Shown in pieces: positions 9,209-19,383 of a stretch of DNA of 64,000 nucleotides; the first letter of the stretch is position 1, and every line of letters begins with the position of its first letter. The notes beneath the pieces were generated by a model that saw only the letters and a program-made list of their open reading frames with translations, was not told the origin of the DNA and made no database searches. The stretch covers positions 1 to 64,000 of the forward strand of contig NZ_RRYD01000001.1 of assembly GCF_004010095.1 (NCBI RefSeq), given 5' to 3'. The position numbers were made by a program, and so were the translations under genes. The stretch comes from Lacticaseibacillus hulanensis (GTDB taxonomy: Bacteria > Bacillota > Bacilli > Lactobacillales > Lactobacillaceae).

Positions 9209-10129
9209 GTGGACGGATTTTTGCCCATTTATAAACCAGCGGGGATGACCAGCGCGGACGTCGTGTTTAAGGTGCGCCGGATTGTGCACATGAAGCGTGT
9301 GGGGCACTCAGGCACGCTGGACCCGAGCGTCGACGGCATGTTACCAATTGCTCTCGGCGCGGCGACCAAGGCCATCTCGCGCCTCCAGGACGGCGGTAAG
9401 GTGTACACGGGTTCGGTTCAGTTTGGTTTTGCGACCACAACCGAGGATTTGGATGGCGAAATCGTCGAGCGGACCCCGCTAACAGAACCGTTTAGCGACC
9501 AGGACATCGATACGGCCATGGCAAGTTTCATCGGTGAAATCACGCAGATTCCGCCGATGTTCTCCGCCGTGAAGGTTAATGGACGCCGGCTGTACGATTA
9601 CGCGCGGGCCGGCGAGACGGTTGAGCGGCCAAAGCGCACCGCGCTGATTAAGAACTTTGCCCGCACCGGCGCCACCGTTTTTGACGCTGCGGCTGGAACG
9701 CAGAGTTTCCCGTTCATCGCATCGGTGGGCAAGGGTACCTACATCCGGACTCTGTCGGTGGATCTGGGTAAAAAGCTCGGAGTCGCAGCAGCGATGAGTC
9801 AGCTGACGCGGCAGGTCAGTGGCGGCTTCACGCTCGACCAAGCGGTGACCCTTGAAGACTTGGCCAAAGCGGCGGAAACGGGCCGGGTAGCAGACCTAGT
9901 CGTGCCGCTGGATCACGCGTACAGTGACGTCCCTGCAATCGACCTGACGGAAGCGGCCTGGGCCCGCGTACAAAACGGTGCCAGTTTGACACTTCCGGGC
10001 AGTGAAGCGCACGTTGCGCTGCGGTATCACGGCCTGCTCAAGGCGATTTACCGGCTGACCGACGAGGGCGTTTACCGGGCAGAAACAATGTACTTAGCTA
10101 ATGATGGGGGTAAAAATGCAGCAGATTGA
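9209..10129 (+). CDS. truB: tRNA pseudouridine(55) synthase TruB
   Basis: Makes pseudouridine 55 in the T loop of elongator tRNAs. It is 306 aa from GTG 9209, which follows AAGGAGG (9194-9200) by 8 bp; the in-frame TTG at 9191 overlaps that Shine-Dalgarno sequence and is rejected. Catalytic aspartate is D38 in HSGTLDPSVDGMLP. YKPAGMTS and GTYIRTLSVDLG are further family motifs, and a short PUA-like C-terminus follows. The end overlaps the start of ribF, so the two are probably co-translated, as in many Firmicutes. Confidence 0.95.
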   Translation: MDGFLPIYKPAGMTSADVVFKVRRIVHMKRVGHSGTLDPSVDGMLPIALGAATKAISRLQDGGKVYTGSVQFGFATTTEDLDGEIVERTPLTEPFSDQDIDTAMASFIGEITQIPPMFSAVKVNGRRLYDYARAGETVERPKRTALIKNFARTGATVFDAAAGTQSFPFIASVGKGTYIRTLSVDLGKKLGVAAAMSQLTRQVSGGFTLDQAVTLEDLAKAAETGRVADLVVPLDHAYSDVPAIDLTEAAWARVQNGASLTLPGSEAHVALRYHGLLKAIYRLTDEGVYRAETMYLANDGGKNAAD

Positions 10130-11069
10130 TATCATTCCACCGCTGAAGGACACGGACGTTAACGCGTCACCAATCGTGCTCGTTCTCGGCTTTTTCGACG
10201 GCGTGCACCGCGGACACCAGGCGGTAATTGCCGCTGGGCGCGCTGAGGCGGACAAGCGTCATTTGCCACTAGCGGTGATGACGTTCAATGAGCACCCAGC
10301 GATTGTGTATGGTGGGGCGGATCCAGCAACGTTCACCTATTTGTCGACCAAGCAGCGCAAGGCGGAGCTCATGGCCGCCAATCACGTTGATATTTTGTAC
10401 ACGGTGCACTTCACGCCGGAATTCGCCAAGCTAGACCCGCAGTCGTTCGTCGACCAGTACCTCGTGGGGCTGAACGCCGCGGTTGTCGTGGCTGGCTTTG
10501 ATTACACGTACGGCAAGAAGGACATTGCGAACATGACCACCCTGCCGCGGTACGCCCAGGACCGGTTTGAGATTGTCGAAGTCCGCCAGCAAAGCGAAGA
10601 CGCCATCAAGATTAGCTCGACGCGCGTTCGGGCCGCACTGGCGCAGGCCAACGTCGATTTGGCCAACGAGCTGCTCGGCTACACCTACACGACAACCGGC
10701 GTGGTCGTGCACGGCGAGGCGCGGGGCCGTACCCTGGGTTTCCCAACCGCGAACATTGAATCGGGCGCGCACGAAACGCTGCCGGGCATTGGCATTTTCA
10801 CCGTTACCATGGTCGTGGATGGCAAGACCTATGGGGGCATGGCCTCAGTGGGCCGTAACGTCACGTTCGGCAACCACCGACCGGTCACGCTCGAGATCAA
10901 TTTGTTCGACTTTGACGGTGACCTTTATGGCAAAGACGTCGTAGTGCGCTGGTACCACTATCTGCGCGGGGAGATTAAGTTCGCCGGTGTCGACGGCTTG
11001 ATTGAGCAGCTGAAGCAAGACGAGCGCAACAGCCGCGCATACCTAGATGAACACAATTTGCTGAAATAA
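10116..11069 (+). CDS. ribF: Bifunctional riboflavin kinase / FMN adenylyltransferase
   Basis: Converts riboflavin to FMN and FAD. It is 317 aa from ATG 10116 (GGGGG at 10106-10110), overlapping truB by 14 bp. The N-terminal nucleotidyltransferase domain has LGFFDGVHRGHQ (about 24-35) and the SSTRVRAAL signature. The C-terminal flavokinase domain has GEARGRTLGFPTANIE and YGGMASVGRNVTFG. Length and domain order are standard. An alternative start at 10101 lacks a spaced ribosome-binding site. Confidence 0.94.
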   Translation: MQQIDIIPPLKDTDVNASPIVLVLGFFDGVHRGHQAVIAAGRAEADKRHLPLAVMTFNEHPAIVYGGADPATFTYLSTKQRKAELMAANHVDILYTVHFTPEFAKLDPQSFVDQYLVGLNAAVVVAGFDYTYGKKDIANMTTLPRYAQDRFEIVEVRQQSEDAIKISSTRVRAALAQANVDLANELLGYTYTTTGVVVHGEARGRTLGFPTANIESGAHETLPGIGIFTVTMVVDGKTYGGMASVGRNVTFGNHRPVTLEINLFDFDGDLYGKDVVVRWYHYLRGEIKFAGVDGLIEQLKQDERNSRAYLDEHNLLK

Positions 11070-11127
11070 GGTTTGGCCGCAGTCTGCTTGTGGGGCTGAC
11101 TAATCCGAGATTTCCTGGCAATTTTGG

Positions 11128-11155
11128 GGCCGAGTTGGCGCACAACTCGGCCTTT
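11128..11155 (+). terminator. Terminator between ribF and hrcA
   Basis: GGCCGAGTTG pairs with CAACTCGGCC around a short GCGCA-type loop, followed by TTT and a T-rich stretch. It isolates the heat-shock operon from truB-ribF. Confidence 0.8.
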
Positions 11156-11195
11156 AGTATGATTTTTTTGATTTTTTCCGTAAATAGCCAACTTT

Positions 11196-11222
11196 TTAGC
11201 ACTTAGCGGTTGACGCTGCTAA
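11196..11222. promoter_or_regulatory. Upstream degenerate CIRCE operator
   Basis: TTAGCACTT-N9-CGCTGCTAA. Geometry is exactly that of CIRCE (9-9-9), with the right arm matching the consensus GAGTGCTAA at six of nine positions. It overlaps the -35 TTGACG at 11210-11215. It is likely a second, weaker HrcA site. Confidence 0.6.
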
Positions 11223-11238
11223 ATGGCAGGCGTAATAT
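11210..11238 (+). promoter_or_regulatory. hrcA operon promoter (sigma-A type)
   Basis: TTGACG (11210-11215), 17-bp spacer, TAATAT (11233-11238); an alternative TATAAT lies at 11236-11241. It is sandwiched between the two CIRCE elements, so HrcA binding would block it. Confidence 0.7.
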
Positions 11239-11246
11239 AATTGTCG

Positions 11247-11273
11247 TTAGCACTTATGGATAATGAGTGCTAA
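11247..11273. promoter_or_regulatory. CIRCE operator (HrcA-binding site)
   Basis: TTAGCACTT-N9-GAGTGCTAA differs from the CIRCE consensus at one base. It lies just downstream of the promoter and 16 bp before hrcA, the position expected for HrcA repression of class I heat-shock genes. Confidence 0.95.
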
Positions 11274-11289
11274 AAAAGGAGGTGGCAAC

Positions 11290-12330
11290 ATGCTGACGAA
11301 GCGCGAATTAATGGTTCTTAATGAAATCATTCGGTCTTACACCGAAACGGGCCAGCCGGTGGGGAGCAAATCCCTGCAGACGACGCTACCGATGCATGTC
11401 AGTTCAGCCACGATTAGAAACGACATGGCGGCGCTGGAAAATGCCGGGCTCATCATGAAAACGCACAGTAGCTCCGGACGCGTTCCGAGTGCTGCTGGAT
11501 ACCGGTATTACCTGGATCACATGCTAACGCCGGCGCGGGTTCCTGAAGCCGACCTGCAGACGATTCAGAAGTCATTCGGTGATGATAATTACCACCGAAT
11601 TGATGACATTGTTGAGCAGTCGGCCCGGATTTTGTCCAACCTGACCAGTTACACCGCAATCACGCTCGGCCCGGAAGTTTCCGCGTTAACGCTGGAAGGC
11701 TTCCGGATTGTGCCACTTGGCGGGCGTCAGGTGATGGCCATCATCGTCTCAAGCGATGGTAGCGTCCAGAACCAGGTCTTCACCCTGCCAGATGGGGTGA
11801 AGGGCGAGGACGTCGAAAGCGCGATTCGCATTGTGAACGACCAGCTCGTGGGGATGTCGCTACCAGAAGTTGCCCAGCACTTGCAGACAGACGTGCCCGC
11901 AATGCTGATGCGGCACCTGACGACCCCCGATGGCTTCCTCAACATGTTTGGGGATGTTCTGAAACAGGCCGTTACGGAGCGCTTCTACGTTGGTGGACGG
12001 CTCAACTTGATGGACTACTTCGACGCCGACAACATCGGCGAGCTGAAGGACGTCATGCGCATCATTGATCACAGTGATGAGCTGAACCGGTTGCTGAGCG
12101 CAGATGAGCAGAATCCAATTTCCGTACGGCTTGGCAGTGAGCTTTCGGACGAATCCCTCAAGAATTTGTCCGTCATCACCGCCCGGTACGCCGTGGGGGA
12201 ACATGGTCAGGGCACAATCGCGTTGATTGGGCCAACGTCCATGCCGTATTCGAAGATGATTGGGTTGCTAGATGCCTTCCGGGGCGAACTAGCAAAACGC
12301 CTAATGGATTACTACAACCACATGCAGTGA
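11290..12330 (+). CDS. hrcA: Heat-inducible transcription repressor HrcA
   Basis: Dimeric repressor of dnaK and groE operons through CIRCE; GroEL is its folding cofactor in characterised systems. It is 346 aa with an N-terminal winged helix ([28 protein letters not shown], then [13 protein letters not shown] and the wing [16 protein letters not shown]) and a C-terminal GAF-like dimer domain. I place the start at ATG 11290 after AAAGGAGGTGG; the longer frame from 11263 begins inside the CIRCE site. First gene of hrcA-grpE-dnaK and autoregulated by the operators upstream. Confidence 0.96.
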   Translation: MLTKRELMVLNEIIRSYTETGQPVGSKSLQTTLPMHVSSATIRNDMAALENAGLIMKTHSSSGRVPSAAGYRYYLDHMLTPARVPEADLQTIQKSFGDDNYHRIDDIVEQSARILSNLTSYTAITLGPEVSALTLEGFRIVPLGGRQVMAIIVSSDGSVQNQVFTLPDGVKGEDVESAIRIVNDQLVGMSLPEVAQHLQTDVPAMLMRHLTTPDGFLNMFGDVLKQAVTERFYVGGRLNLMDYFDADNIGELKDVMRIIDHSDELNRLLSADEQNPISVRLGSELSDESLKNLSVITARYAVGEHGQGTIALIGPTSMPYSKMIGLLDAFRGELAKRLMDYYNHMQ

Positions 12331-12360
12331 TTGTAAACATACAGTGAAGGGAGCCTGAAA

Positions 12361-12924
12361 ATGGTGAAGCACAATGCCGATAACACTAATAGTGCTGACG
12401 AGCTTGAACGCGTAAAAGCCGAAATCAGTGCGAACTCCCTGCGTGACCTCGAAGCACTTGCTGCTGGTGGGAACAAGGGAGATGCAAAGCTGAAACAGGA
12501 ACGCGACGAATTAGAGGACAAGTACCTCCGTGCTGAAGCAGAAATGCGCAACATGAATGCCCGGTTTAAGAAGGAACGTGAACAGCTGCTTCATTTCGAT
12601 GGGCAGAAGGTCATCACGTCGATTCTGCCGGTCATTGATAATCTCGATCGTGCTTTGCAGTCCGAAGTGAACGAAGACGGTGCAGCACAGCTGAAGAAGG
12701 GTGTCCAGATGGTGTATGACCATTTGGACAACGCCTTGAAGGAGGCTGGGGTCACCGAAGTCGGTGTTGCCGGCGATAAGTTCGACCCAACCGTGCACCA
12801 GGCAGTGCAGACGGTGGCGGCTGATGACGATCATCCGAAAGACACTGTTGTTACGGTCTTCCAAAAGGGTTACAAGCTCCACGAACGGGTTTTACGCCCA
12901 GCCATGGTGGTAGTCGCGAACTAG
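12361..12924 (+). CDS. grpE: Nucleotide exchange factor GrpE
   Basis: Releases ADP from DnaK. It is 187 aa. A long N-terminal coiled coil (about 10-95, rich in E, K, R and L) leads to a beta-domain with the family motif containing HQAVQTV and the ending GYKLHERVLRPAMVVVAN. Its position 30 bp after hrcA and 54 bp before dnaK is standard. Confidence 0.95.
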   Translation: MVKHNADNTNSADELERVKAEISANSLRDLEALAAGGNKGDAKLKQERDELEDKYLRAEAEMRNMNARFKKEREQLLHFDGQKVITSILPVIDNLDRALQSEVNEDGAAQLKKGVQMVYDHLDNALKEAGVTEVGVAGDKFDPTVHQAVQTVAADDDHPKDTVVTVFQKGYKLHERVLRPAMVVVAN

Positions 12925-12978
12925 CACCCAGTTGTTACTTAAATTAGTTAATTAATCATGAAACGAGGTTAGATTCTT

Positions 12979-14838
12979 ATGTCTAAAGTTATTGGGATTG
13001 ACTTGGGGACCACGAACAGTGCCGTTGCGGTACTTGAAGGTGGCGAACCAAAAATCATTACGAACCCAGAAGGTAACCGCACCACACCTTCCGTAGTTTC
13101 CTTCAAGGATGGCGAAATCCAGGTTGGTGAAGTTGCAAAGCGTCAGGCAATCACCAACCCAGATACCATTATTTCCATCAAGCGCCACATGGGCGAAGCT
13201 AACTACACGGTCCAGGTAGGCGACAAGAAGTACACGCCTCAGGAAATTTCTGCGATGATTCTCCAGTACATCAAGAAGTTTGCTGAAGACTACTTGGGCG
13301 AATCAGTCGACAAGGCTGTTATCACCGTGCCAGCTTACTTCAACGACTCCCAGCGTCAGGCGACCAAGGATGCTGGTAAGATTGCCGGCCTCGAAGTAGA
13401 ACGGATTGTCAACGAACCAACCGCATCCGCTTTGGCATACGGGCTCGACAAGACAGACAAGGACGAAAAAGTTCTGGTTTACGACCTTGGTGGTGGGACG
13501 TTTGATGTTTCTATCCTCCAGCTCGGTGACGGTGTCTTCGAAGTTCTCTCCACGAACGGTGACACACACCTTGGTGGTGACGACTTCGACAACAAGATTA
13601 TCGACTGGCTCGTTGAAGGCTTCAAGGCTGACAACGGCATCGACCTGTCCCAGGACAAGATGGCGCTGCAACGTCTGAAGGACGCAGCTGAAAAGGCCAA
13701 GAAGGACCTGTCTGGGGTTTCCTCCACACAGATTTCTCTGCCATTCATCTCCGCCGGTGCTAACGGCCCACTCCACTTGGAGAAGACTCTGACCCGTGCC
13801 CAGTTCGACCAGATGACTGCCGACCTCGTTGATCGCACCCGCATCCCAGTGCAGAACGCGCTGAAGGATGCCGGCCTGTCCGCTTCCGACCTGGACAAGG
13901 TTATCTTGAACGGTGGTTCTACACGTATTCCTGCCGTTCAGGATGCCGTTAAGGGCTGGACCGGCATGGACCCAGACCACTCCATCAACCCTGATGAAGC
14001 CGTTGCCCTTGGTGCTGCTATCCAGGGTGGGGTCATCACTGGTGACGTTAAGGACGTTGTGCTCCTCGACGTTACGCCACTGTCCCTTGGTATTGAAACC
14101 ATGGGTGGTGTCTTCACCAAGCTGATTGACCGCAACACAACCATCCCAACCAGCAAGTCGCAGGTATTCTCCACCGCAGCTGACAACCAGCCAGCCGTTG
14201 ACATCCACGTCCTTCAGGGTGAACGCCCAATGGCCGCTGACAACAAGACTCTGGGTCGCTTCCAGCTTTCCGACATTCCTGCCGCACCTCGTGGCGTACC
14301 TCAGATTGAAGTTAAGTTCGACATCGACAAGAACGGGATTGTTCAGGTTTCCGCTAAGGACCTTGGCACTGGTAAGTCCCAGAACATCACCATCAAGAGT
14401 TCTTCAGGTCTTTCCGATGACGAAATCGACCGCATGGTTAAGGAAGCCCAGGAGAACGAAGAGGCCGACAAGAAGCGCAAGGAAGAAGTTGACCTGCGTA
14501 ACGACGTTGACCAGCTGATTTTCCAAACCGACAAGACCTTGAAGGATCTCGACGGTAAGGTTTCCGAAGACGAAATCAAGAAGGCTAAGGACGCTGAAGA
14601 AGAGCTGAAGAAGGCTCAACAGGACAACGACCTCGAAGCCATGAAGACCAAGCGTGACGCACTCTCCAAGATTGTGCAGGACATGACCGTCAAGTTGTAC
14701 GAACAGGCGCAAAAGGCCCAGCAGGCAAACGGTGCTGCGGGCGCGACTGACGCCAACACAGACGCATCATCTTCCGACAAGAAGGATGGCGACGACACAA
14801 TTAACGGTGAATACAAGGACGTTAACGACAAGAAGTAG
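12979..14838 (+). CDS. dnaK: Chaperone protein DnaK (Hsp70)
   Basis: ATP-dependent chaperone working with DnaJ and GrpE. It is 619 aa. Nucleotide-binding domain signatures are [13 protein letters not shown] at the N-terminus, [14 protein letters not shown] (about 168-181) and [14 protein letters not shown]. The substrate-binding beta-sandwich begins around [14 protein letters not shown], and a helical lid and disordered acidic tail follow. Firmicute DnaK is shorter in the NBD than E. coli DnaK, as here. It is followed by a strong terminator, so dnaJ probably has its own transcription start or depends on read-through. Confidence 0.98.
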   Translation: MSKVIGIDLGTTNSAVAVLEGGEPKIITNPEGNRTTPSVVSFKDGEIQVGEVAKRQAITNPDTIISIKRHMGEANYTVQVGDKKYTPQEISAMILQYIKKFAEDYLGESVDKAVITVPAYFNDSQRQATKDAGKIAGLEVERIVNEPTASALAYGLDKTDKDEKVLVYDLGGGTFDVSILQLGDGVFEVLSTNGDTHLGGDDFDNKIIDWLVEGFKADNGIDLSQDKMALQRLKDAAEKAKKDLSGVSSTQISLPFISAGANGPLHLEKTLTRAQFDQMTADLVDRTRIPVQNALKDAGLSASDLDKVILNGGSTRIPAVQDAVKGWTGMDPDHSINPDEAVALGAAIQGGVITGDVKDVVLLDVTPLSLGIETMGGVFTKLIDRNTTIPTSKSQVFSTAADNQPAVDIHVLQGERPMAADNKTLGRFQLSDIPAAPRGVPQIEVKFDIDKNGIVQVSAKDLGTGKSQNITIKSSSGLSDDEIDRMVKEAQENEEADKKRKEEVDLRNDVDQLIFQTDKTLKDLDGKVSEDEIKKAKDAEEELKKAQQDNDLEAMKTKRDALSKIVQDMTVKLYEQAQKAQQANGAAGATDANTDASSSDKKDGDDTINGEYKDVNDKK

Positions 14839-14902
14839 GACTGCTGAAGGCCGAAACAAAGTGTTTTAACTGTCACTTTAGTAACTAGCCGCGTTAAGCG
14901 GA

Positions 14903-14936
14903 AAGCCAAGGTCCGCATGCGGACTTTGGCTTTTTG
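14903..14936 (+). terminator. Terminator after dnaK
   Basis: AGCCAAGGTCCGCATGCGGACTTTGGCT-type hairpin: the arms AAGCCAAGGTCCGC and GCGGACTTTGGCTT pair with one bulge and are followed by TTTTTG. It separates dnaK from dnaJ. Confidence 0.88.
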
Positions 14937-15062
14937 TTTGAGACGCGGTGTGCTATTCTGGTTAAGCGAGATTAGCACAAAAATATAGACTAGATAGCAA
15001 ACAATTTGTGGAATTACCGCCTGCTTCGATTAACAAAGGGCGCCCACAAACGGGAGGAAAAC

Positions 15063-16205
15063 ATGGCTGAATCGAAAGATTATTATGAAATTCTGGGTGT
15101 GGCCCGTGACGCCAGCGACGACGAAATAAGACGCGCGTTCCGGCAGCTCTCAAAGAAGTATCACCCAGACATTAACCACGAGCCCGGTGCTGAACAGAAA
15201 TTCAAGGACATCAACGAAGCATACCAGGTCCTCTCCGATAAGCAAAAGCGTGCTGCATACGATCAGTACGGTAGCGCCGATGGTCCTCAGGGCGGCGGCT
15301 TTGGCGGTGGCCAGGGCTTCAGTGATTTTGGCGGTCAAGGTTTCGGCGGCTTTGATGATATCTTCAGTTCCTTCTTCGGGGGCGGCGGTGCGGCAACCGG
15401 CCGGACGCAACCACGTGCTGGTGCGGACTTGCAATACCGCATGGACCTCAAGTTTGAGGAAGCCGTTTTCGGGAAGAAGACCAACATTTCCTACAACCGC
15501 CGGGGTCGTTGTCACGTCTGTTCCGGGACTGGGGCCGCGAATGGCGAACAGCCACAGACCTGTTCCAAGTGTCATGGGCGCGGGTTCGTTACGGTTCAGC
15601 GCAACACGCCACTTGGTGTAATGCAGTCCCGTGAAACCTGTGATGTATGTCACGGTACCGGTAAGGAAATCAAGAACAAGTGTGCTAACTGTCAGGGTAC
15701 TGGTGTTGAAAACGAACGCCACACCATCGAAGTAACCGTTCCAGCCGGGATTCTGGACGGTCAGCAGATGCGGCTCGACAACGCTGGTGAAGCTGGTGAA
15801 AACGGTGCGCCATACGGTGACCTGTACATCATCTTCCGCGTTGAGCCAAGCAGCAAGTACGAACGCGACGGCGCCGACATTCTGATGACGCTGGACGTTT
15901 CCTTCGCCCAGGCGGCACTCGGTGACGAGGTCAAGGCGGACACGGTTCACGGCCAAGTCGAACTGAAGATTCCGGCCGGAACCCAGTCGGGCACCAAGGT
16001 TCGTCTGCGCGGCAAGGGTGCACCACGTTTGCAGGGTGCTGGTACCGGTGATGAGATTGTCACCGTGCGGATCCACACACCTAAGCACCTGAACCAGCAG
16101 CAAAAGGATGCACTGATGCAGTTTGCCGCTGCGAGTGGGCAAAAGGTCAAGCCACACGAAAGCAGCTTATTCGATAAGGTGCGCGACGCCTTCAAGAACA
16201 AATAG
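15063..16205 (+). CDS. dnaJ: Chaperone protein DnaJ (type I Hsp40)
   Basis: DnaK co-chaperone that stimulates ATP hydrolysis and delivers clients. It is 380 aa: J domain with the HPD motif at 34-36, a Gly/Phe-rich segment (about 75-110), then four CxxCxGxG zinc repeats (CHVCSGTG, CSKCHGRG, CDVCHGTG, CANCQGTG) and the two C-terminal beta-domains. ATG 15063 follows GGGAGG at 15052-15057; a longer reading from 15006 has no ribosome-binding site. It lies 224 bp after dnaK, beyond a terminator, and I see no CIRCE here. Confidence 0.97.
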   Translation: MAESKDYYEILGVARDASDDEIRRAFRQLSKKYHPDINHEPGAEQKFKDINEAYQVLSDKQKRAAYDQYGSADGPQGGGFGGGQGFSDFGGQGFGGFDDIFSSFFGGGGAATGRTQPRAGADLQYRMDLKFEEAVFGKKTNISYNRRGRCHVCSGTGAANGEQPQTCSKCHGRGFVTVQRNTPLGVMQSRETCDVCHGTGKEIKNKCANCQGTGVENERHTIEVTVPAGILDGQQMRLDNAGEAGENGAPYGDLYIIFRVEPSSKYERDGADILMTLDVSFAQAALGDEVKADTVHGQVELKIPAGTQSGTKVRLRGKGAPRLQGAGTGDEIVTVRIHTPKHLNQQQKDALMQFAAASGQKVKPHESSLFDKVRDAFKNK

Positions 16206-16211
16206 TCGTCG

Positions 16212-16247
16212 GAGGCAGGCCTAACCCGCGGGTTGGACCTGCCTCTT
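16212..16247 (+). terminator. Possible dnaJ terminator
   Basis: GAGGCAGG pairs with CCTGCCTC, with a further inner TAACCC/GGGTTG stem. The T-run is poor (TTGGCGTTT), so termination may be weak. Confidence 0.5.
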
Positions 16248-16299
16248 GGCGTTTGCACCAGGTTTGCGCAACCAGCAAACTTTAGACGAGGGGATTTTG

Positions 16300-17481
16300 A
16301 TGAATATATTTGAACAATATCGTGCTGACGTCACGGCACTGCTGCAGAAGGCGACGCCCGATAATCTGGCCATCATCGCCCAGAGTATCGAGCTCACGAG
16401 CCGCTATGCGGGCCTGGCGCTCGCCAAGCAGGGCGCTGAGGCACCAGTGGACCGCGACGAAACTGCAGCACAATCGTTAATTAACGCGGTCCACACCAAT
16501 TCCGCTAAGCACAGCCCGATGCTTATGCCGGCAGCGAGTTCTGCGGACGCGGGTGAAACGCCGGTTGCACCAGAGACTGAGGGCATCGAAAAGGTTGAGC
16601 GCAAACTGATTGGTGCAATCGCCGGGAACCGGTTCTTCACCGAGGCCGCCGTGCGTGATTTGGACCTCGCCGATGGGGACACGGTGCGGCTACGGAATGA
16701 TGACTTCGGTGACGGCACCGGGGTCACCATTATCGACCGGAACCGCAACACCGAGAACCCGCGGATTAAGCGGCTGCGTGGTGCCGTGATTGAACACGAC
16801 GACACACTGCCAAGCGGATATCAGTTCGTCGCCATCCGCGATGTCCACGGTGACGTGCTCATGCGCACGCGCGACAACGTGCCCGTAACGTTCCTGATTA
16901 AGCAGATTGACGTGGCCCGGCTCGCCCTGCGCGCTGGTGACATTGTGGATCTGGCTTGGTACAGCACCGACGGCCCGCAACAGGCCACCGTTAGCTGGGT
17001 CTACAAGGACAAGCAGGGACTGAAGCCGAAGCAAAAGCACGTGGCTAAGCCGAAGAAGAAAGCTGAGATTAAGACGCAGGAGACTGCCGCTGAATCGACG
17101 ACCAAGTCCTACGCACCCCGCATTCAGTTCAATCTGAGCGGCCGCGATGTCCTGTTCGTTGGGAACGTCACGAGCAAGCAGGACCTTGAACTGGTGGTTG
17201 AGGCACACGATGGGGGCGAAACCACCGCCACCGCCGCCACCAAGGGCAGTCAGCTGAAGCACAAGCTGGCGCGGGCTGACATCGCGATTCTGATCACGGA
17301 TGAGGTGCACCACATCACGACCAACACCAGCGTGAAGATTGCCAAGAGCCTCAAGGTACCGTACGCAGTTGCAAGTAGCGACGCGCCACTTGTCATCGAG
17401 CGGGCCCTTTACCGTGCACTGACCGGCATGCCAGCTTATGAGTCGGCCCAGAGTAATTTCAATTATCCAGAAGTTAATTAA
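16300..17481 (+). CDS. DUF2325 domain-containing protein
   Basis: 393-aa cytoplasmic protein. The N-terminal half has no family I recognise. A lysine-rich linker (about 255-280) leads to a C-terminal DUF2325-like domain starting near DVLFVGNVTSKQDLELVVEAHDGG and containing KLARADIAILITDEVHHITT and AKSLKVPYAVASS. DUF2325 is a Rossmann-like fold of unknown biochemical role, often found in long lactobacillar proteins like this. ATG 16300 follows GAGGGG; the frame extends back to 16246 without support. Monocistronic, with a terminator on its 3' side. Confidence 0.75.
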   Translation: MNIFEQYRADVTALLQKATPDNLAIIAQSIELTSRYAGLALAKQGAEAPVDRDETAAQSLINAVHTNSAKHSPMLMPAASSADAGETPVAPETEGIEKVERKLIGAIAGNRFFTEAAVRDLDLADGDTVRLRNDDFGDGTGVTIIDRNRNTENPRIKRLRGAVIEHDDTLPSGYQFVAIRDVHGDVLMRTRDNVPVTFLIKQIDVARLALRAGDIVDLAWYSTDGPQQATVSWVYKDKQGLKPKQKHVAKPKKKAEIKTQETAAESTTKSYAPRIQFNLSGRDVLFVGNVTSKQDLELVVEAHDGGETTATAATKGSQLKHKLARADIAILITDEVHHITTNTSVKIAKSLKVPYAVASSDAPLVIERALYRALTGMPAYESAQSNFNYPEVN

Positions 17482-17488
17482 GTGATTG

Positions 17489-17530
17489 CAGCAACCTATC
17501 GTCCCGCAATTCGGCGGTAGGTTGCTGTTT
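17489..17530 (+). terminator. Terminator after DUF2325 gene
   Basis: AGCAACCTATCG pairs with CGGTAGGTTGCT (one G-U type pair), followed by GTTTTTTG. Confidence 0.88.
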
Positions 17531-17685
17531 TTTGATCACAAATAGAACAGAACATTTGCGATAGTGGTACAGATAATGGGCTGTATGCTACAGAAATAGA
17601 CTTTAACACCGTTTTCAAATGAACACGTCTGTGGTACTGTTAATACATCAACTTACAGAAGGTTAGCAAATTCGGAGGTTACCCC

Positions 17686-19365
17686 ATGAGTGAAGAAAAA
17701 AAGCAGCGTTACGGCGCAGATTTAATTGTTGAAAGCCTGGCAAACCACGACGTCAAATACGTCTTTGGTATTCCCGGCGCGAAGATTGACCGCGTCTTTG
17801 ACCAACTGGACCACCCGCAGATTCCAAACGCACCGCAGCTGATTGTGGCGCGGCACGAACAAAACGCCGCGTTCATGGCCGCTGGTGTTGGCCGGATTAC
17901 GGGCAAGCCCGGCGTTGTGATTACAACTTCCGGCCCTGGGGTTTCCAACCTAGCAACGGGGCTGCTGACGGCAAACGCTGAAGGGGACCCGGTCCTCGCG
18001 ATTTCCGGTCAGGTGCAGCGTAAGGACCTGCTGCGCCAAACGCACCAGAGCATGCGTAACGCAGACCTGCTCGCACCCGTCACCAAGTATTCAGCCGAGG
18101 TGCAAGATCCAGACAACATCTCCGAAATGATTGCGAACGCATATCAGGAAGCAATTTCAGGCAAGCAGGGGGCCAGCTTCGTCTCCGTGCCCCAGGACGT
18201 GACCGACAGCCCGGTCACCAGCGCGGCCATCAAGAAGATCAATCCACCCAAGATCGGCCCAGCCAGCCCCAACGACATTGCCCACCTTGCCCAGAAGATT
18301 AAGGACGCAGAACTACCTGTCCTGTTACTCGGGATGCGCGCTTCCTCACCAGAAGTGACCAGTGCGGTGCGGGACCTGCTCGCGGTGACCGAACTGCCCG
18401 TTGTTGAAACCTTCCAGGGTGCCGGCATCATTTCCCACGCGCAGGAACAAAACTTCTTCGGCCGCGTTGGCTTATTCCACAACCAGCCAGGGGACGTGTT
18501 GCTCAAGCAAAGTGATTTGATCATCACCATTGGCTATGACCCCATCGAGTACGAACCCCGCAACTGGAACGACCAGGGTGACGCCCGCGTCATCGTGATT
18601 GACAGCGAACCGGTGCAGATTGACCAGAACCTGCAGCCAGAAACCGAATTCATTGGCGACATTGCCCAGACCCTGGCGTTCCTTGAACCCCAGATGCGTG
18701 GTTACCGCGTTGCGCCCGGTGCCGAACGTTTCCTGAACCACTTGCGCGCTGAACTCAAACAGCGCGACTTGCCACCAGTTGCCACGAAGCCCGGCCTGGT
18801 GCACCCACTTGCAATCATTCAGGAACTGCAAGCCCTCACGACCGACGACATGACCGTTGCCGTTGACGTCGGTAGTTTCTACATCTGGATGGCGCGCCAC
18901 TTCCGCAGCTACGAACCAAGGCATTTGCTGTTCAGTAACGGGATGCAGACGCTGGGTGTGGCGCTGCCATGGGCGATTGCGGCCACACTGGTGCGTCCGA
19001 ACAGCAAGGCAGTCTCCGTTTCTGGTGATGGTGGTTTCCTGTTTTCCGGTCAGGAATTGGAAACGGCGGTGCGGCTCCACAGTAACCTCGTGCAAATAAT
19101 TTGGAACGATGGGCACTACGACATGGTGAAGTTCCAAGAAGAAAAGAAGTACGGACGCAACGCCGCCGTTGACTTTGGCCCCGTTGACTTCGTTAAGTAC
19201 GCCGAGAGTTTTGGCGCCAAGGGCCTGCGCGTGAACCAGCCTGAGGACCTGCACAAGGTGCTGACAGAAGCCTTCGCCACCGACGGCCCGGTTGTTGTTG
19301 ACATTCCCGTGGACTATAGTGATAACAGCAAGTTGGCTGACGACATGTTGGCCGACCAGTTCTAA
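17686..19365 (+). CDS. alsS: Acetolactate synthase, catabolic AlsS type
   Basis: Thiamine-diphosphate enzyme condensing two pyruvates to 2-acetolactate, a sink for excess pyruvate. The 559 aa show the ThDP activating glutamate E58 in [15 protein letters not shown], the [13 protein letters not shown] opening and the ThDP/Mg motif [14 protein letters not shown]. It lacks the FAD-dependent anabolic regulatory partner: no ilvN-like gene is adjacent, and aldB follows instead. Residue pattern and neighbour fit AlsS rather than pyruvate oxidase. ATG 17686 follows CGGAGG. With aldB it forms an acetoin operon. Confidence 0.93.
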   Translation: MSEEKKQRYGADLIVESLANHDVKYVFGIPGAKIDRVFDQLDHPQIPNAPQLIVARHEQNAAFMAAGVGRITGKPGVVITTSGPGVSNLATGLLTANAEGDPVLAISGQVQRKDLLRQTHQSMRNADLLAPVTKYSAEVQDPDNISEMIANAYQEAISGKQGASFVSVPQDVTDSPVTSAAIKKINPPKIGPASPNDIAHLAQKIKDAELPVLLLGMRASSPEVTSAVRDLLAVTELPVVETFQGAGIISHAQEQNFFGRVGLFHNQPGDVLLKQSDLIITIGYDPIEYEPRNWNDQGDARVIVIDSEPVQIDQNLQPETEFIGDIAQTLAFLEPQMRGYRVAPGAERFLNHLRAELKQRDLPPVATKPGLVHPLAIIQELQALTTDDMTVAVDVGSFYIWMARHFRSYEPRHLLFSNGMQTLGVALPWAIAATLVRPNSKAVSVSGDGGFLFSGQELETAVRLHSNLVQIIWNDGHYDMVKFQEEKKYGRNAAVDFGPVDFVKYAESFGAKGLRVNQPEDLHKVLTEAFATDGPVVVDIPVDYSDNSKLADDMLADQF

Positions 19366-19383
19366 CCGATTTGGAGGCACAGC

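Noticed and set aside
13303-14208. 301-codon - strand frame opposite dnaK
   Set aside because: Long antisense frames opposite dnaK are a known artefact of its codon usage; no start signal.
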